Assembly: GCA_003551455.1 (NCBI GenBank)
Contig: PUMR01000026.1
Coordinates: forward strand, 1-44,450
Reading direction: 5' to 3'
Source of the DNA: Mollicutes bacterium
Lineage (GTDB): Bacteria > Bacillota_I > Bacilli_A > Izemoplasmatales > Izemoplasmataceae
Length of the DNA stretch: 44,450 nucleotides
The notes under the pieces were generated by a model. The model was not told where the DNA came from and did no database searches. It saw nothing but the letters and a program-made list of their open reading frames with translations. Within the stretch, counting starts at the first letter, position 1. Each line of letters starts with the position of its first letter. Below are positions 7,922 to 16,392 of the stretch, one piece after another. A program made the translations under genes and the position numbers.

Positions 7922-10204
7922 TTGGAAGAACTCGTCACGGAACGGATGCACATGCTCCGGACCGAAGACGATGAAGAGACGCTCGACGAACGCATCAAAC
8001 GGACGCACGAAGAGCGCAAGGCCTCCATCGCCGAAGAGGAGAAACGGCTCAAGAAAGAGTTGAAGAACGCTCTGGCGGCCTTCGACGAGCGCAGGGACAA
8101 TCTGGAACAGACCGTCCTCGAGGATTTGCAGAAGCGGCACGAGAAAGACCTTGCGGCCGAGCGGGAGAAAAAGAAGGCGCTCGAAGAGGAACTGAAGGAG
8201 CTCAAGCTGAAAATCGTCGCCGCGGGCAAAAAGGGCGCCAAGGAAGAACTCAAAGAACTCTGGTCGGATTATGCGAAGAAGGAAAAGGCCGCTTCCGCTC
8301 TCCGAGAGAAAAAGATCGAGGAACGGATCCAAAAACGCCTCGGACCCGAAATCAAACAGATCGAGAAAGAGCGCTACCAGGCCGAGAAGGACTATATCGA
8401 GAAGCTCTACGACCTCCGCTTCGATAAGGCCAAGGAGGACATCCGTTTTTCCGAATCGCAAGAAATCTTCAAATTGCAAGAGGACGAGAAGGCCTTGCGG
8501 CACGACCTCGATTTCAACGCCGGCTTCGTGAGCGCGATGGAAAAATATTTCAACGCCTTCGAACAATTCATCCGCGGCGTGGTGGATTTCATCGGGGCCT
8601 TCCACAACCTCCTCGCCGACAAGCACGAGGCCTATCTCGAAGAAGAGATCGCCCTCCTGGAGAAACTGAAGCCCCTACGCAAACGCTTCAAGACGGCCCA
8701 GTTCGACCTCGCCGAAAAGCTCCGCCTGCGGCATTTCTCCCAACGCGAGACGGCCGCCCTGATCGACCACGCCATCCGGGAACACGCCATCAAGGTCAAA
8801 TACCGCCAAAAACTCGACAACACCGACAAAGCCCTCACCGACATCAAGAAGACCTCCGCGATCGCGAGACTCAACGCCGAAGAACAGGCGAAGAGTGAAC
8901 TCATCCAGCAGAAGGCGCTCATCGAACTCGCCGATAAAGAGTATGAGCTCCAGCTCTTGAAGATCAATTCCCTCTACGACAGCGAGATGAACCTCACCAA
9001 GGCGCAGACGGAACGCCTCAACATCGGCCAGAACGTCAACGAGGCCATGGTCGGGACCACCATCGAGAGCCAGATCCATCTCGCCGAACAGCAGATCGCC
9101 TTCGCCGAGAACGAATACCACCTCCGCCTCGAGAACATCGACAAGGCGTTCCAGAAAGAACTCGAATATGCCAAGGAGAAGCTGACCACCCACCGGCAGA
9201 AATATGTCTTTGCCATCCGCGAGCTCGAAGAAGAGCGCGAAGAGAAACTCGAAGACATCACCTACCGTCTGGCCCTCTTCACCGACGAGAAGGACAGACG
9301 CCGTCTCCAAGAGCGGGAAGCGCTCATCAAGGAAGAATACGAAGAAAAGATCGGCGCCATTCGCGACCAGGAGGAGAACGACGCCTACGTCCAGCGCTAT
9401 AAACGACAATACGAAGCCGCACAAGCGCGGGCGAAGAAGGCCCGCGACGACGCGAAAAGGCTCCGCGACCGCACGATAGAGACCTTCGAAACCATGTTGG
9501 AGACCAACAAGGAGAAACTCGCACAGTTCAAGAAGAAAGACACCGCCGAACACTCCCTCGCCCCCTATATCGAGAAAGAGGCCGGCAAGACCGCGAAGAT
9601 GCGCCATGAAGAGGCCTTGAAAGAAGCGAAGGAGACCTACGAAGAAAAGATCGCCCCGCCCGACCGGCGGATCGAAGAACTGCAAGCCACCCTCGAACGG
9701 TTGCAGAAGGAAGAAGGCGAGAGACCCGAGCGCGTCGAACTCGAACAAGAGACGGCCCGCATCGAGGAAGAGCGCAAACAGGCCCTCGCCGAAGAAGAAT
9801 CCCGTTACGAAAACACGGTCGCGGCCATCCGCGAAGAACGCGACGCTTTCGTGAAAAAGACCGAAAACCTCCGCGAAGAACTCGACACGAACGGTCTCGA
9901 CACGGGCAAAGAGACGCTCGAAAAGAACTTGAAGAGCCACATCGCCGCCTTGAAGAATTCCCAGCGGGATATCCGCAAGCGTCAACTCGCGGAACTCGAA
10001 GCGGCCCTCGCCGAACGCAAGAAACGCCTGAGGACCATGCAAGGCGAACTCGACAGCCACATCCGTCCCGCCTTGAAGGACTACAGCGAATTCGTGAAAA
10101 AAGTCGCCTCAAGCCAGCACATCAAAGAGAAAAAGGCGAAACGGAACATCGAAAAGGAGAAAAAGGAAGCGCTGAAAGATCTCAAAACCCGCTACAAGTC
10201 CTGA
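7922..10204 (+). CDS. Second giant coiled-coil protein, C-terminal part (760 aa)
   Basis: This is the continuation of the frame broken at 7895-7897. The listed start is a TTG at 7922, and no Shine-Dalgarno sequence is visible in front of it or of the ATGs near 7947. Separate translation is therefore doubtful and the coordinates only mark the open frame. The sequence is again a long Glu/Lys/Arg-rich helical rod, with a less charged, aromatic segment near MEKYFNAFEQFIRGVVDFIGAF followed by AFHNLLADKHEAYLEEE. A comparable break occurs in the neighbouring 1164-residue protein, so the two may be distant paralogues. There is no membrane segment or enzyme motif. It ends with TGA and a strong bidirectional terminator. 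Confidence 0.65.
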   Translation: MEELVTERMHMLRTEDDEETLDERIKRTHEERKASIAEEEKRLKKELKNALAAFDERRDNLEQTVLEDLQKRHEKDLAAEREKKKALEEELKELKLKIVAAGKKGAKEELKELWSDYAKKEKAASALREKKIEERIQKRLGPEIKQIEKERYQAEKDYIEKLYDLRFDKAKEDIRFSESQEIFKLQEDEKALRHDLDFNAGFVSAMEKYFNAFEQFIRGVVDFIGAFHNLLADKHEAYLEEEIALLEKLKPLRKRFKTAQFDLAEKLRLRHFSQRETAALIDHAIREHAIKVKYRQKLDNTDKALTDIKKTSAIARLNAEEQAKSELIQQKALIELADKEYELQLLKINSLYDSEMNLTKAQTERLNIGQNVNEAMVGTTIESQIHLAEQQIAFAENEYHLRLENIDKAFQKELEYAKEKLTTHRQKYVFAIRELEEEREEKLEDITYRLALFTDEKDRRRLQEREALIKEEYEEKIGAIRDQEENDAYVQRYKRQYEAAQARAKKARDDAKRLRDRTIETFETMLETNKEKLAQFKKKDTAEHSLAPYIEKEAGKTAKMRHEEALKEAKETYEEKIAPPDRRIEELQATLERLQKEEGERPERVELEQETARIEEERKQALAEEESRYENTVAAIREERDAFVKKTENLREELDTNGLDTGKETLEKNLKSHIAALKNSQRDIRKRQLAELEAALAERKKRLRTMQGELDSHIRPALKDYSEFVKKVASSQHIKEKKAKRNIEKEKKEALKDLKTRYKS

Positions 10205-10216
10205 CCACGATAAAAG

Positions 10217-10252
10217 AAACGCCCTTCCATTCGAAACAATGGAGGGGCGTTT
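10217..10252. terminator. Bidirectional terminator
   Basis: A 15-bp stem with one G-T wobble (left arm 10217-10231, right arm 10238-10252) has T-rich sequence on both sides. It ends the coiled-coil unit on the plus strand and the lepA-to-deoB run on the minus strand. Confidence 0.85.
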
Positions 10253-10300
10253 TCCTTTTGTCAGCGGTATCTTTCCCTTGTCATGAAAAGATGCCCGTCG

Positions 10301-10501
10301 TCAGCCGCCGATGAGACGCCCGACGAGGAGGATGAGTCCGACAAACGCCGCCAAAGCGAAGACGGCCAAGGCCACCCGGAACCACGAGCTGTGTTTGATC
10401 CCGTAGTCCATCCTTCTTTCGCCGCGGTCCCTTTCGGCGAGCTTGTGGGTGTAGGCGTTCTTGTTCTGGTAGTGTCTGGGCAGGGGGTTCTTCGTAGGCA
10501 T
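10301..10501 (-). CDS. Small single-span membrane protein (66 aa), coupled to deoB
   Basis: The 66-residue protein has a hydrophilic, basic N-terminal half (KNPLPRHYQNKNAYTHKL, RDRGERRMDYG) and one C-terminal membrane segment (VALAVFALAAFVGLILLVGRLIGG). A very good ribosome binding site, GAAGGAGGTCG, lies inside the last codons of deoB, and the ATG is 2 nt after the deoB stop, so translation is probably coupled. It is the last gene of the minus-strand run. I do not recognise a family. The coupling and the strong binding site argue that it is real. Confidence 0.75.
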   Translation of the reverse strand: MPTKNPLPRHYQNKNAYTHKLAERDRGERRMDYGIKHSSWFRVALAVFALAAFVGLILLVGRLIGG

Positions 10502-10503
10502 GT

Positions 10504-11697
10504 CTAGCGACCTCCTTCTTCTTTGGTCATTTCGTCGAGTACGCTCTTCCCGTAGGCGGGCATCTTCACGCCGAAGTTGTCGGCGACGGTGGCACCGACA
10601 TCGGCGAAGGTCTCGCGCTCGGCCAAGACGCCGCCCAAAAGCGCGGGAGAGTACAGGAGCAAGGGCACATACTCCCGGGTGTGGTCGGTCCCTTCGTGGG
10701 TGGGGTCGTTGCCGTGGTCGGCGGTGATGACGAGGAGGTCCTGCTTTTCGAGCTTTTCCATGAGGGGGGCGAGTTGCGCATCGAAAGCCTCCAGGGCCTC
10801 TTTGTAGCCGGCCGCGTCGCGGCGATGGCCGTATTTCGCGTCGAAATCGACGAGATTGAGATAGGCCAGCCCCCGGAAATCCTTGTCGGCGTAGGCGGTG
10901 ATGTTCGCCATGCCTTCGTCGTTGTCTTTCTGTTTTATCGTTTCGGTGATGCCTTCACCGGCATAGATGTCTTCGATCTTGCCGAAACCGGCGACGGTGA
11001 GCCCCGCATCCGCGAGATGGTTCAACACCGTAGGTGCGTAAGGTTTCAAAGCGTAGTCGCGCCGGTTGGCCGTGCGGCGGAAACGGCCCTTGCCTTCCCC
11101 CACGAAGGGGCGGGCGATGACGCGTCCGACCTTGAAACGTTCGTCCATGGTGAGTTCACGGGCGATCTCGCAGGCTTCATACAAGGCCTCGAGACCCACC
11201 TTCTCTTCATGCGCGGCGATCTGCAGGACGCTGTCGGCGGAGGTGTAGACGATGAAATCCCCCGTGGCGAGCTGGTGCTCGCCGAGTTCATCGAGGATCT
11301 CCGTGCCGCTCGCGGCTTTGTTGCCGACGAGGTTCCGGCCGATCCTCTTGGCGAGCTCTTCCATCAATTCGGCGGGGAAACCGGTCTCCGTGAAGGTCCG
11401 GAAGGGCTCGGTGACCTTCAGGCCCATGAGTTCCCAATGGCCGGTCATCGTGTCCTTGCCGACGGAGAGCTCTTTCATCCGGGTGTGGAATCCGCGGGGG
11501 GAATCGATGGCGGCGACGCCGCGAATATCCGTCAGATGACCGAGGCCGAGGCGTTCCATGTGGGGAAGATGGATCCCCCCTTGGCTCGCAGCAATGTTTG
11601 CCAGGGTGTTCGCCCCTTCGTCCCCGTATTCGTGGGCGTCCTCCATCGCGCCGATGCCGACGGAATCGGCGATGATGAGAAAGATTCTCTCGAACAT
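10504..11697 (-). CDS. deoB: Phosphopentomutase
   Basis: This 397-residue protein has the length of DeoB, which interconverts ribose-1-phosphate or deoxyribose-1-phosphate with the 5-phosphates and so feeds nucleoside sugars into the pentose phosphate pathway. It belongs to the alkaline phosphatase superfamily. The metal-site motifs are visible: IADSVGIGAMEDA at the N-terminus, KDTMTGHWELMG around the catalytic Thr, and ITADHGNDPTHEGTDHTREYVP near the C-terminus. The ATG at 11697 (MFERIF) follows AAAAGGAGCG by 6 nt and sits 1 nt after the xerD stop. No other nucleoside catabolism genes are next to it. Confidence 0.96.
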   Translation of the reverse strand: MFERIFLIIADSVGIGAMEDAHEYGDEGANTLANIAASQGGIHLPHMERLGLGHLTDIRGVAAIDSPRGFHTRMKELSVGKDTMTGHWELMGLKVTEPFRTFTETGFPAELMEELAKRIGRNLVGNKAASGTEILDELGEHQLATGDFIVYTSADSVLQIAAHEEKVGLEALYEACEIARELTMDERFKVGRVIARPFVGEGKGRFRRTANRRDYALKPYAPTVLNHLADAGLTVAGFGKIEDIYAGEGITETIKQKDNDEGMANITAYADKDFRGLAYLNLVDFDAKYGHRRDAAGYKEALEAFDAQLAPLMEKLEKQDLLVITADHGNDPTHEGTDHTREYVPLLLYSPALLGGVLAERETFADVGATVADNFGVKMPAYGKSVLDEMTKEEGGR

Positions 11698-11698
11698 G

Positions 11699-12598
11699 TC
11701 ATTCGCTCCTTTTCGCATGTGGATGGTATTTGTCGTAGACCGCGATCAGTTGTTTTTTGTTGATGTGGGTGTAGAGTTCGGTGGTGGAGACGTCGGCGTG
11801 GCCGAGCATCTCCTGGACATAGCGGAGGTCCACGCCCGCCTCCAGCATGTGCGAGGCGAAACTGTGGCGCAACGTGTGCGGACTCACGTCCTTGTCGATG
11901 TCCGCTTTCCGTGTGAGGTCGCGCAGGATCTTGTAAAAGCCCACCCGGCCGATGGGACGGCCGAAACGGTTCAAGAAGACATCGGGGACGGGGGCTTTGG
12001 CGAGTTTGAGCCTCCCGTCTTCGAGATAGCGCTTCAAGGCCGCGCCCGCGGCACTGCCGATCGGGACGATGCGTTCTTTGTCGCCTTTTCCGGTGACATT
12101 GATGAACCCCTGGTTGATGTGGAGGTCGGCGGTCTCGAGACCGATGAGTTCACTGATCCTGAGGCCGCTGCCGTAGAGGAGCTCGACCATTGCCAGGTTC
12201 CTCTGTGCGAGTGGGCCTTCGCCTCGCGCGGCCTCCAGGACGGCTTCCAACTCCTCGATGGTGAGGATGTCGGGAAGCCGCTTCTTCATCTTCGGACGGT
12301 GGATTTTCAAAATGATGTTCTCTTCGACGACGCGTTCGTCGACGAGATATTGATGGAACCCCTTGAGTGCCGAGAGTTTCCGGGACACGGTGGCCGCGGA
12401 GGCCTTCTTCTTCCTGAGCGTCATGAGGTAGCGGTCGACCAGCGCCTTGGTGATGGCCGCAGGGTCGCGGACCTCGCGCTCGACGAGATAATCCACATAC
12501 CCTTGCAGATCGGAAAGATAGGCCCGGATGGAGTTCTTGCTCAGACTCCGCGCCGCTTTCAGTTCGTATTCATACTCTTTCAAGAGTTGCTTGAGCAT
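11699..12598 (-). CDS. xerD: Tyrosine recombinase XerD-like
   Basis: The 299-residue protein has the size and two-domain layout of XerC/XerD, which resolve chromosome dimers at dif. An N-terminal SAM-like core-binding domain (about residues 1-90) is followed by the catalytic domain with R147 (SGLRISEL), K171 in the beta-hairpin (TGKGDKER), H241 and R244 (SPHTLRHSFASHML), H267 (MLGHADVSTT) and the nucleophile Y276. GGAGGT precedes the ATG by 7 nt. The position between hemW and deoB fits a housekeeping Xer protein rather than a phage integrase. XerC versus XerD cannot be decided with certainty without a partner; XerD is the closer match by feel. Confidence 0.9.
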   Translation of the reverse strand: MLKQLLKEYEYELKAARSLSKNSIRAYLSDLQGYVDYLVEREVRDPAAITKALVDRYLMTLRKKKASAATVSRKLSALKGFHQYLVDERVVEENIILKIHRPKMKKRLPDILTIEELEAVLEAARGEGPLAQRNLAMVELLYGSGLRISELIGLETADLHINQGFINVTGKGDKERIVPIGSAAGAALKRYLEDGRLKLAKAPVPDVFLNRFGRPIGRVGFYKILRDLTRKADIDKDVSPHTLRHSFASHMLEAGVDLRYVQEMLGHADVSTTELYTHINKKQLIAVYDKYHPHAKRSE

Positions 12599-12611
12599 CG
12601 CTCTACCTCCA

Positions 12612-13715
12612 TCATATCAGAATGAACACCTCGTTGGCGAGCATGACGCCTCTTTGGGTGAGCCGCAGCCGATCCTTGTCCCTTGTGAGAAGACCGGCCG
12701 CCAGGGCTTTTTCGAGTTTCGGGAAGAGTTCTTCCGGGGTTTTCCCGAAACGACGGCGATAGCTTTCGCGATCGATCCCCCCGAGAAGACGGAGTCCCAT
12801 GAGGAGGGTGTCTTTTTCCGCTTCATAGGGATATGTCCGGCGGATGGCATGTCCGCGGCCCCGGACGGAAGCGATATATGCTCCGACGGAGGGGATGTTC
12901 TCCTCGCGACGGCGGGAATATTTCCCGTGCGCCGAAGCGCCGAGGCCGAGATAGTCCCCGTCTTGCCAGATGATGGTGTTGTGCCGGGAGTGGCGTCCGG
13001 GCTTGGCGAAATTGCTGATCTCATAGTGTTCATATCCCGCTTCGGTGAGCCGTTGGATAATCATTTCGAACATGTCGGCCTCCGTGTCGGAATCCACGGG
13101 GGTGAGCCTTCCTTCATCCGCCCATTTCGCGAAGAGGGTGTCCTCTTCGATGATGAGGCTGTAATAGGAGACGTGGGGAACATCCAACGCGAGAAGGCGG
13201 TCGATGTCGCCGGCGAGGGAGGAGAGCGTCTGGCCGGGAACCGCAAAAAGCATGTCGATGCTGATGTTTTCCAGCCCTTCTTCCCGCAGGAGGGTGACGG
13301 CCCGTTCGATGTCCTCTTCCCGGTGGCGTCTTCCGAGCGAGGACAGGGTGTCTTGGGCGAAAGACTGCACCCCGAGGCTCACCCGGTCGATGTCGTTGTC
13401 TCGCAAGGTCCGCGCCAACGCGGCATCGACATCCCGGGGGTTGCACTCGAACGTCCATTCTTCGAGTTCGCCTGCGAACAGTTCTTTGAGCCCCTGCAAA
13501 AGCCGCTCGATTTCCGGTATGGGAAGGGCGCTCGGCGTACCACCGCCGATATAGGCGGTCCGGATTCGCTCGCTGTCGCGCAGACGGTTTTTCGCCTCCA
13601 CCAGCAGACAGTCGACATATTCGCGCATGGTCTCTTTATCCCCCTTCTCCCGAGCGAAAGCGCAATAGGGACAGATACTCTTGCAGAAGGGGATATGCAC
13701 ATAGACGGCATCCAT
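12612..13715 (-). CDS. hemW: Radical SAM heme chaperone HemW
   Basis: The protein is 367 residues from the ATG at 13715, chosen because GAAGGAAG lies upstream; an in-frame ATG at 13742 lacks a good site. It begins MDAVYVHIPFCKSICPYC, giving the CxxxCxxC [4Fe-4S] cluster motif at C11, C15 and C18, followed by the HemW/HemN-like AYIGGGTPSAL block, TFECNPRDVD and RVSLGVQSFAQDTL. HemW homologues bind heme and are thought to insert it into membrane proteins; they lack coproporphyrinogen dehydrogenase activity. Location downstream of lepA is common in Bacillota. Confidence 0.93.
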   Translation of the reverse strand: MDAVYVHIPFCKSICPYCAFAREKGDKETMREYVDCLLVEAKNRLRDSERIRTAYIGGGTPSALPIPEIERLLQGLKELFAGELEEWTFECNPRDVDAALARTLRDNDIDRVSLGVQSFAQDTLSSLGRRHREEDIERAVTLLREEGLENISIDMLFAVPGQTLSSLAGDIDRLLALDVPHVSYYSLIIEEDTLFAKWADEGRLTPVDSDTEADMFEMIIQRLTEAGYEHYEISNFAKPGRHSRHNTIIWQDGDYLGLGASAHGKYSRRREENIPSVGAYIASVRGRGHAIRRTYPYEAEKDTLLMGLRLLGGIDRESYRRRFGKTPEELFPKLEKALAAGLLTRDKDRLRLTQRGVMLANEVFILI

Positions 13716-13755
13716 CGGCTCACTTCCTTCGCGGCGGTTCATATGGGGGCGGCTG

Positions 13756-15171
13756 TCATTTTCCGGTGGCCGAACGCCGCGGGTTGAATTTCAAGAGGAG
13801 GCTCACGAACAACGCATAGAGGACGATGATGATCCCGAGCGTCAAAAAGGTCATGAGGGGAGAAATCGGGGCGACACCGACCAGAAGCAACACCGGAAAG
13901 CCGAACATGATCGCCGTCGAAGAGCCGGTGACGAGGTCGGTCGCGGCCGGGGTGCGGAACTCGCTGTCCACTTCCCTGAGCAGGATGACGCCCGTGGAAG
14001 CCGTCCCCGTCAACATCCCGAACATGCCCATGGTCGCGGCCATGGGATAGCCCGGATAGACGCGTTTGCAGATGAAGTTGACATAGACGATGGTCGCGAT
14101 GCCGGCCGCGATGACGAGAATGAAGAAGGGGATCCAGAGCCCCGAGAGGTCCTCGATGCGGATGGCGCTGATGGCGGCGACGATCATGAAGTCGAACACG
14201 AGCCCCGCTATCCGGTTCAACATGTAGTTGTTCGGGTATTGGCGGGTCATGATGTTCATGCGGCGGAGAAAGAGGAAAAGCTGTTTCGCGACCAGAGCGA
14301 AAAGCATGCCGAAGATGAAGTTGAATCCCCAGATCAGGGGACGGATGGTGTCAAGGCCGAAATCGCCCAAGACACCCGTCTCGAGAAAGCGGCTCGTGGA
14401 ATACATGAAAACGTAGGTGAAGAAATAGACCAAGAGCACCAGAGCGATCTGCACGGTGAACTTGTCGATGGCTTCGGCGACGGGAATCTCGTCGGGCGTC
14501 TCGATTTCTTGCGAACTCACGAGCCCCGCTTTTTGGGACGGTTTCCTCGTTATGCGACCGCGTTTCCTTTGCACGTTGAGATAGACGACACCGACGAGAG
14601 ACGCCCAGATGAAGCCGAAACTCGCGATCGAAAGACCGAAGCTCGCTCCGCCTTGGAAACCGTGGGCGTGTTCGTAGACACCACCGATGTTCAAGGCTTG
14701 CCCCGGTCCCTGTCCGAAGCCCATGGGCAAAAGCAGCCCCGCGCTCGCAAAGAGCGAGGGGAAGAACGTATAGGCGAAAAAGAGGGTGAGGGCGAGGCCG
14801 ATGAGACCTTGCAAAAGATAGGTGCTGACGATGATCATGCCGTTGAAAAAACTCTGGCCCTTGCGGGTGCCGGCGACGAACTTCTCGTGGACCTTCAACC
14901 CCAAGGCGATGAACCCGAGCGCGATGGCATGATACGTGATCATCCCCAGAAAGACGTTGGTGTCTTGCACTTGATCGGCATCGACGATGCGGGCATAGAC
15001 GAGCTCTTTGACCAAGAGCCCCACAAAGCCGGCGATGACGGCCGTCGGAAGCAATGACCGTCTCAAGAAGGGCACCTTACGCCGGAGGACGTTCGCGAAC
15101 ATCAAAAGCAGAGCCAAGAATCCGAAATGCATCATGCCTTCCCAGATGATGAAGTCGCGGAAATCGATCAT
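13756..15171 (-). CDS. GltS-family sodium/glutamate-type symporter
   Basis: A 471-residue integral membrane protein with about 11-12 hydrophobic segments and a hydrophilic basic loop in the middle (RKRGRITRKPSQKAGL). The Gly-rich re-entrant stretch FGQGPGQALNIGGVYE and GGASFGLSIASFGFIWA resemble the sodium:glutamate symporter family (GltS), and a second such element (MGMFGMLTGTASTGVILLREVD) fits the inverted-repeat architecture. The actual substrate is uncertain. GAGGGAGAA precedes the ATG. Its start overlaps the stop of the acyltransferase gene by 4 nt, so it is in the same transcript. Confidence 0.8.
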   Translation of the reverse strand: MIDFRDFIIWEGMMHFGFLALLLMFANVLRRKVPFLRRSLLPTAVIAGFVGLLVKELVYARIVDADQVQDTNVFLGMITYHAIALGFIALGLKVHEKFVAGTRKGQSFFNGMIIVSTYLLQGLIGLALTLFFAYTFFPSLFASAGLLLPMGFGQGPGQALNIGGVYEHAHGFQGGASFGLSIASFGFIWASLVGVVYLNVQRKRGRITRKPSQKAGLVSSQEIETPDEIPVAEAIDKFTVQIALVLLVYFFTYVFMYSTSRFLETGVLGDFGLDTIRPLIWGFNFIFGMLFALVAKQLFLFLRRMNIMTRQYPNNYMLNRIAGLVFDFMIVAAISAIRIEDLSGLWIPFFILVIAAGIATIVYVNFICKRVYPGYPMAATMGMFGMLTGTASTGVILLREVDSEFRTPAATDLVTGSSTAIMFGFPVLLLVGVAPISPLMTFLTLGIIIVLYALFVSLLLKFNPRRSATGK

Positions 15172-16358
15172 GTGTCTTTTCTCCCTCGGATATGTTCTAT
15201 GGCGAGGACGTATTTCAAGGCGTTGCGGCGGGGGTGGTTCAAGAGATACAGGGTGCGGTCCTCGTCATGATTGTGGATGATGAGTTTGTTGCGTTGTTGC
15301 ACGGCGGCATCGAGTTGCTCCACGGGCCACTCGATATGTTCTCCGCCGGGAATGTCCACCACGATGCGAGAAGGGGAAAGGGAAAGCCTGCCATTCCCGA
15401 TGAAGGTCTTCTTCGTGGAGCGGACGACATCGAGCACCCGTTCCCCCTCGTCTGCGAAAAGCTCCTTGTCGGGATGGCCTTCGAGCGTTTCTCCGAGAGC
15501 CCGCTTCTGGTCGTCATACCATTCGTGGCTCAAGATCGGACGCCCTTCCGAATCGGCGGGATGGAAGCGTCCCCAGCCGTCGATGGCGGCGGTGAAACCG
15601 CACGATGTGCAGTGTACGGCATCCTTTTCGCTGTGGAGGGTGTCCAGCGCCGCGCAGGAAGGGCAATAGAAATAGGCGCTCTCGAAATATTCGGCGGGAC
15701 GAGAGCCTTTGTACAAGGTCGAATGCCTCTCGGCGAATTCCAGATCGTCGACGGTGAGCTCGGTCTCGATGATTGTCTGGATGTCCTCGGCGGCGAGGGT
15801 TTGGTATTCTTCGGGCCTCAGGATCCTCTTCACGCTTCCTTTCATGTACCCTTTGCGGACGCCCTTGCCCCACCGGGGGTTGGAGAGATGGCCGCCCTCG
15901 AGATTGTAGAGGAGCACGGGAATCTTCAAGAGTTTCACGAGCTTGCCGATCGCCTTCGGCATCGCCATGAGCCGGCCGTCGAAGGTGGCGTTCCCTTCGG
16001 GGAAGATGCCGATGGAGCCGCCGCTCTTCACGATGGACCGGATATCGCGGATGGTGGCGAGGTCGGAGCGGTATTTGGTCTTCGGGATCGGCATGACGAG
16101 CAGTTTCATGAAAAAGGCCCAGAACTTGACGGAAAAGATCATGTCGGAGGCCACATAGAAGATGGGCTCGCGAAAAGAGAGGGTGACGGTGAAGGGGTCG
16201 AGGTCCATCACGTGGTTGGAGAGGACGAGATAGGGACCCTTCACGTCTTTCGGCGGGCGGAAGCGGACGGCGGTGTGGTTGTAGCGGAGTTTCATGAAAA
16301 GACGGACAAAGGGACGGAGCACGGTGAATGTCACGGTGTGGCGGATTCTTTTACGCAC
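15168..16358 (-). CDS. PlsC-like acyltransferase with C-terminal zinc ribbon
   Basis: This is a 396-residue protein. The N-terminal half is a 1-acylglycerol-3-phosphate acyltransferase-like domain with the catalytic HX4D box (NHVMDLDPF, H49/D54), a GIFPEGNATFDGR box for glycerophosphate binding, and VLLYNLEGG. The C-terminal part is unusual for PlsC: a four-cysteine zinc ribbon (YCPSC...VHCTSCGF) and a further domain ending in a basic tail. The start is a GTG at 16358, 8 nt after AAAGGTGG; the longer upstream frame only overlaps lepA. It probably acylates a lipid intermediate at the membrane. The role of the zinc ribbon is unknown. Confidence 0.8.
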   Translation of the reverse strand: MRKRIRHTVTFTVLRPFVRLFMKLRYNHTAVRFRPPKDVKGPYLVLSNHVMDLDPFTVTLSFREPIFYVASDMIFSVKFWAFFMKLLVMPIPKTKYRSDLATIRDIRSIVKSGGSIGIFPEGNATFDGRLMAMPKAIGKLVKLLKIPVLLYNLEGGHLSNPRWGKGVRKGYMKGSVKRILRPEEYQTLAAEDIQTIIETELTVDDLEFAERHSTLYKGSRPAEYFESAYFYCPSCAALDTLHSEKDAVHCTSCGFTAAIDGWGRFHPADSEGRPILSHEWYDDQKRALGETLEGHPDKELFADEGERVLDVVRSTKKTFIGNGRLSLSPSRIVVDIPGGEHIEWPVEQLDAAVQQRNKLIIHNHDEDRTLYLLNHPRRNALKYVLAIEHIRGRKDT

Positions 16359-16392
16359 GGGGGATCCACCTTTCCTTGGAGGGATGGGCTGT

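Noticed and set aside
11699..12598. Phage or mobile-element integrase
   Set aside because: It lies in a housekeeping run with hemW and deoB, has Xer length, and no attachment sites or phage genes are near.
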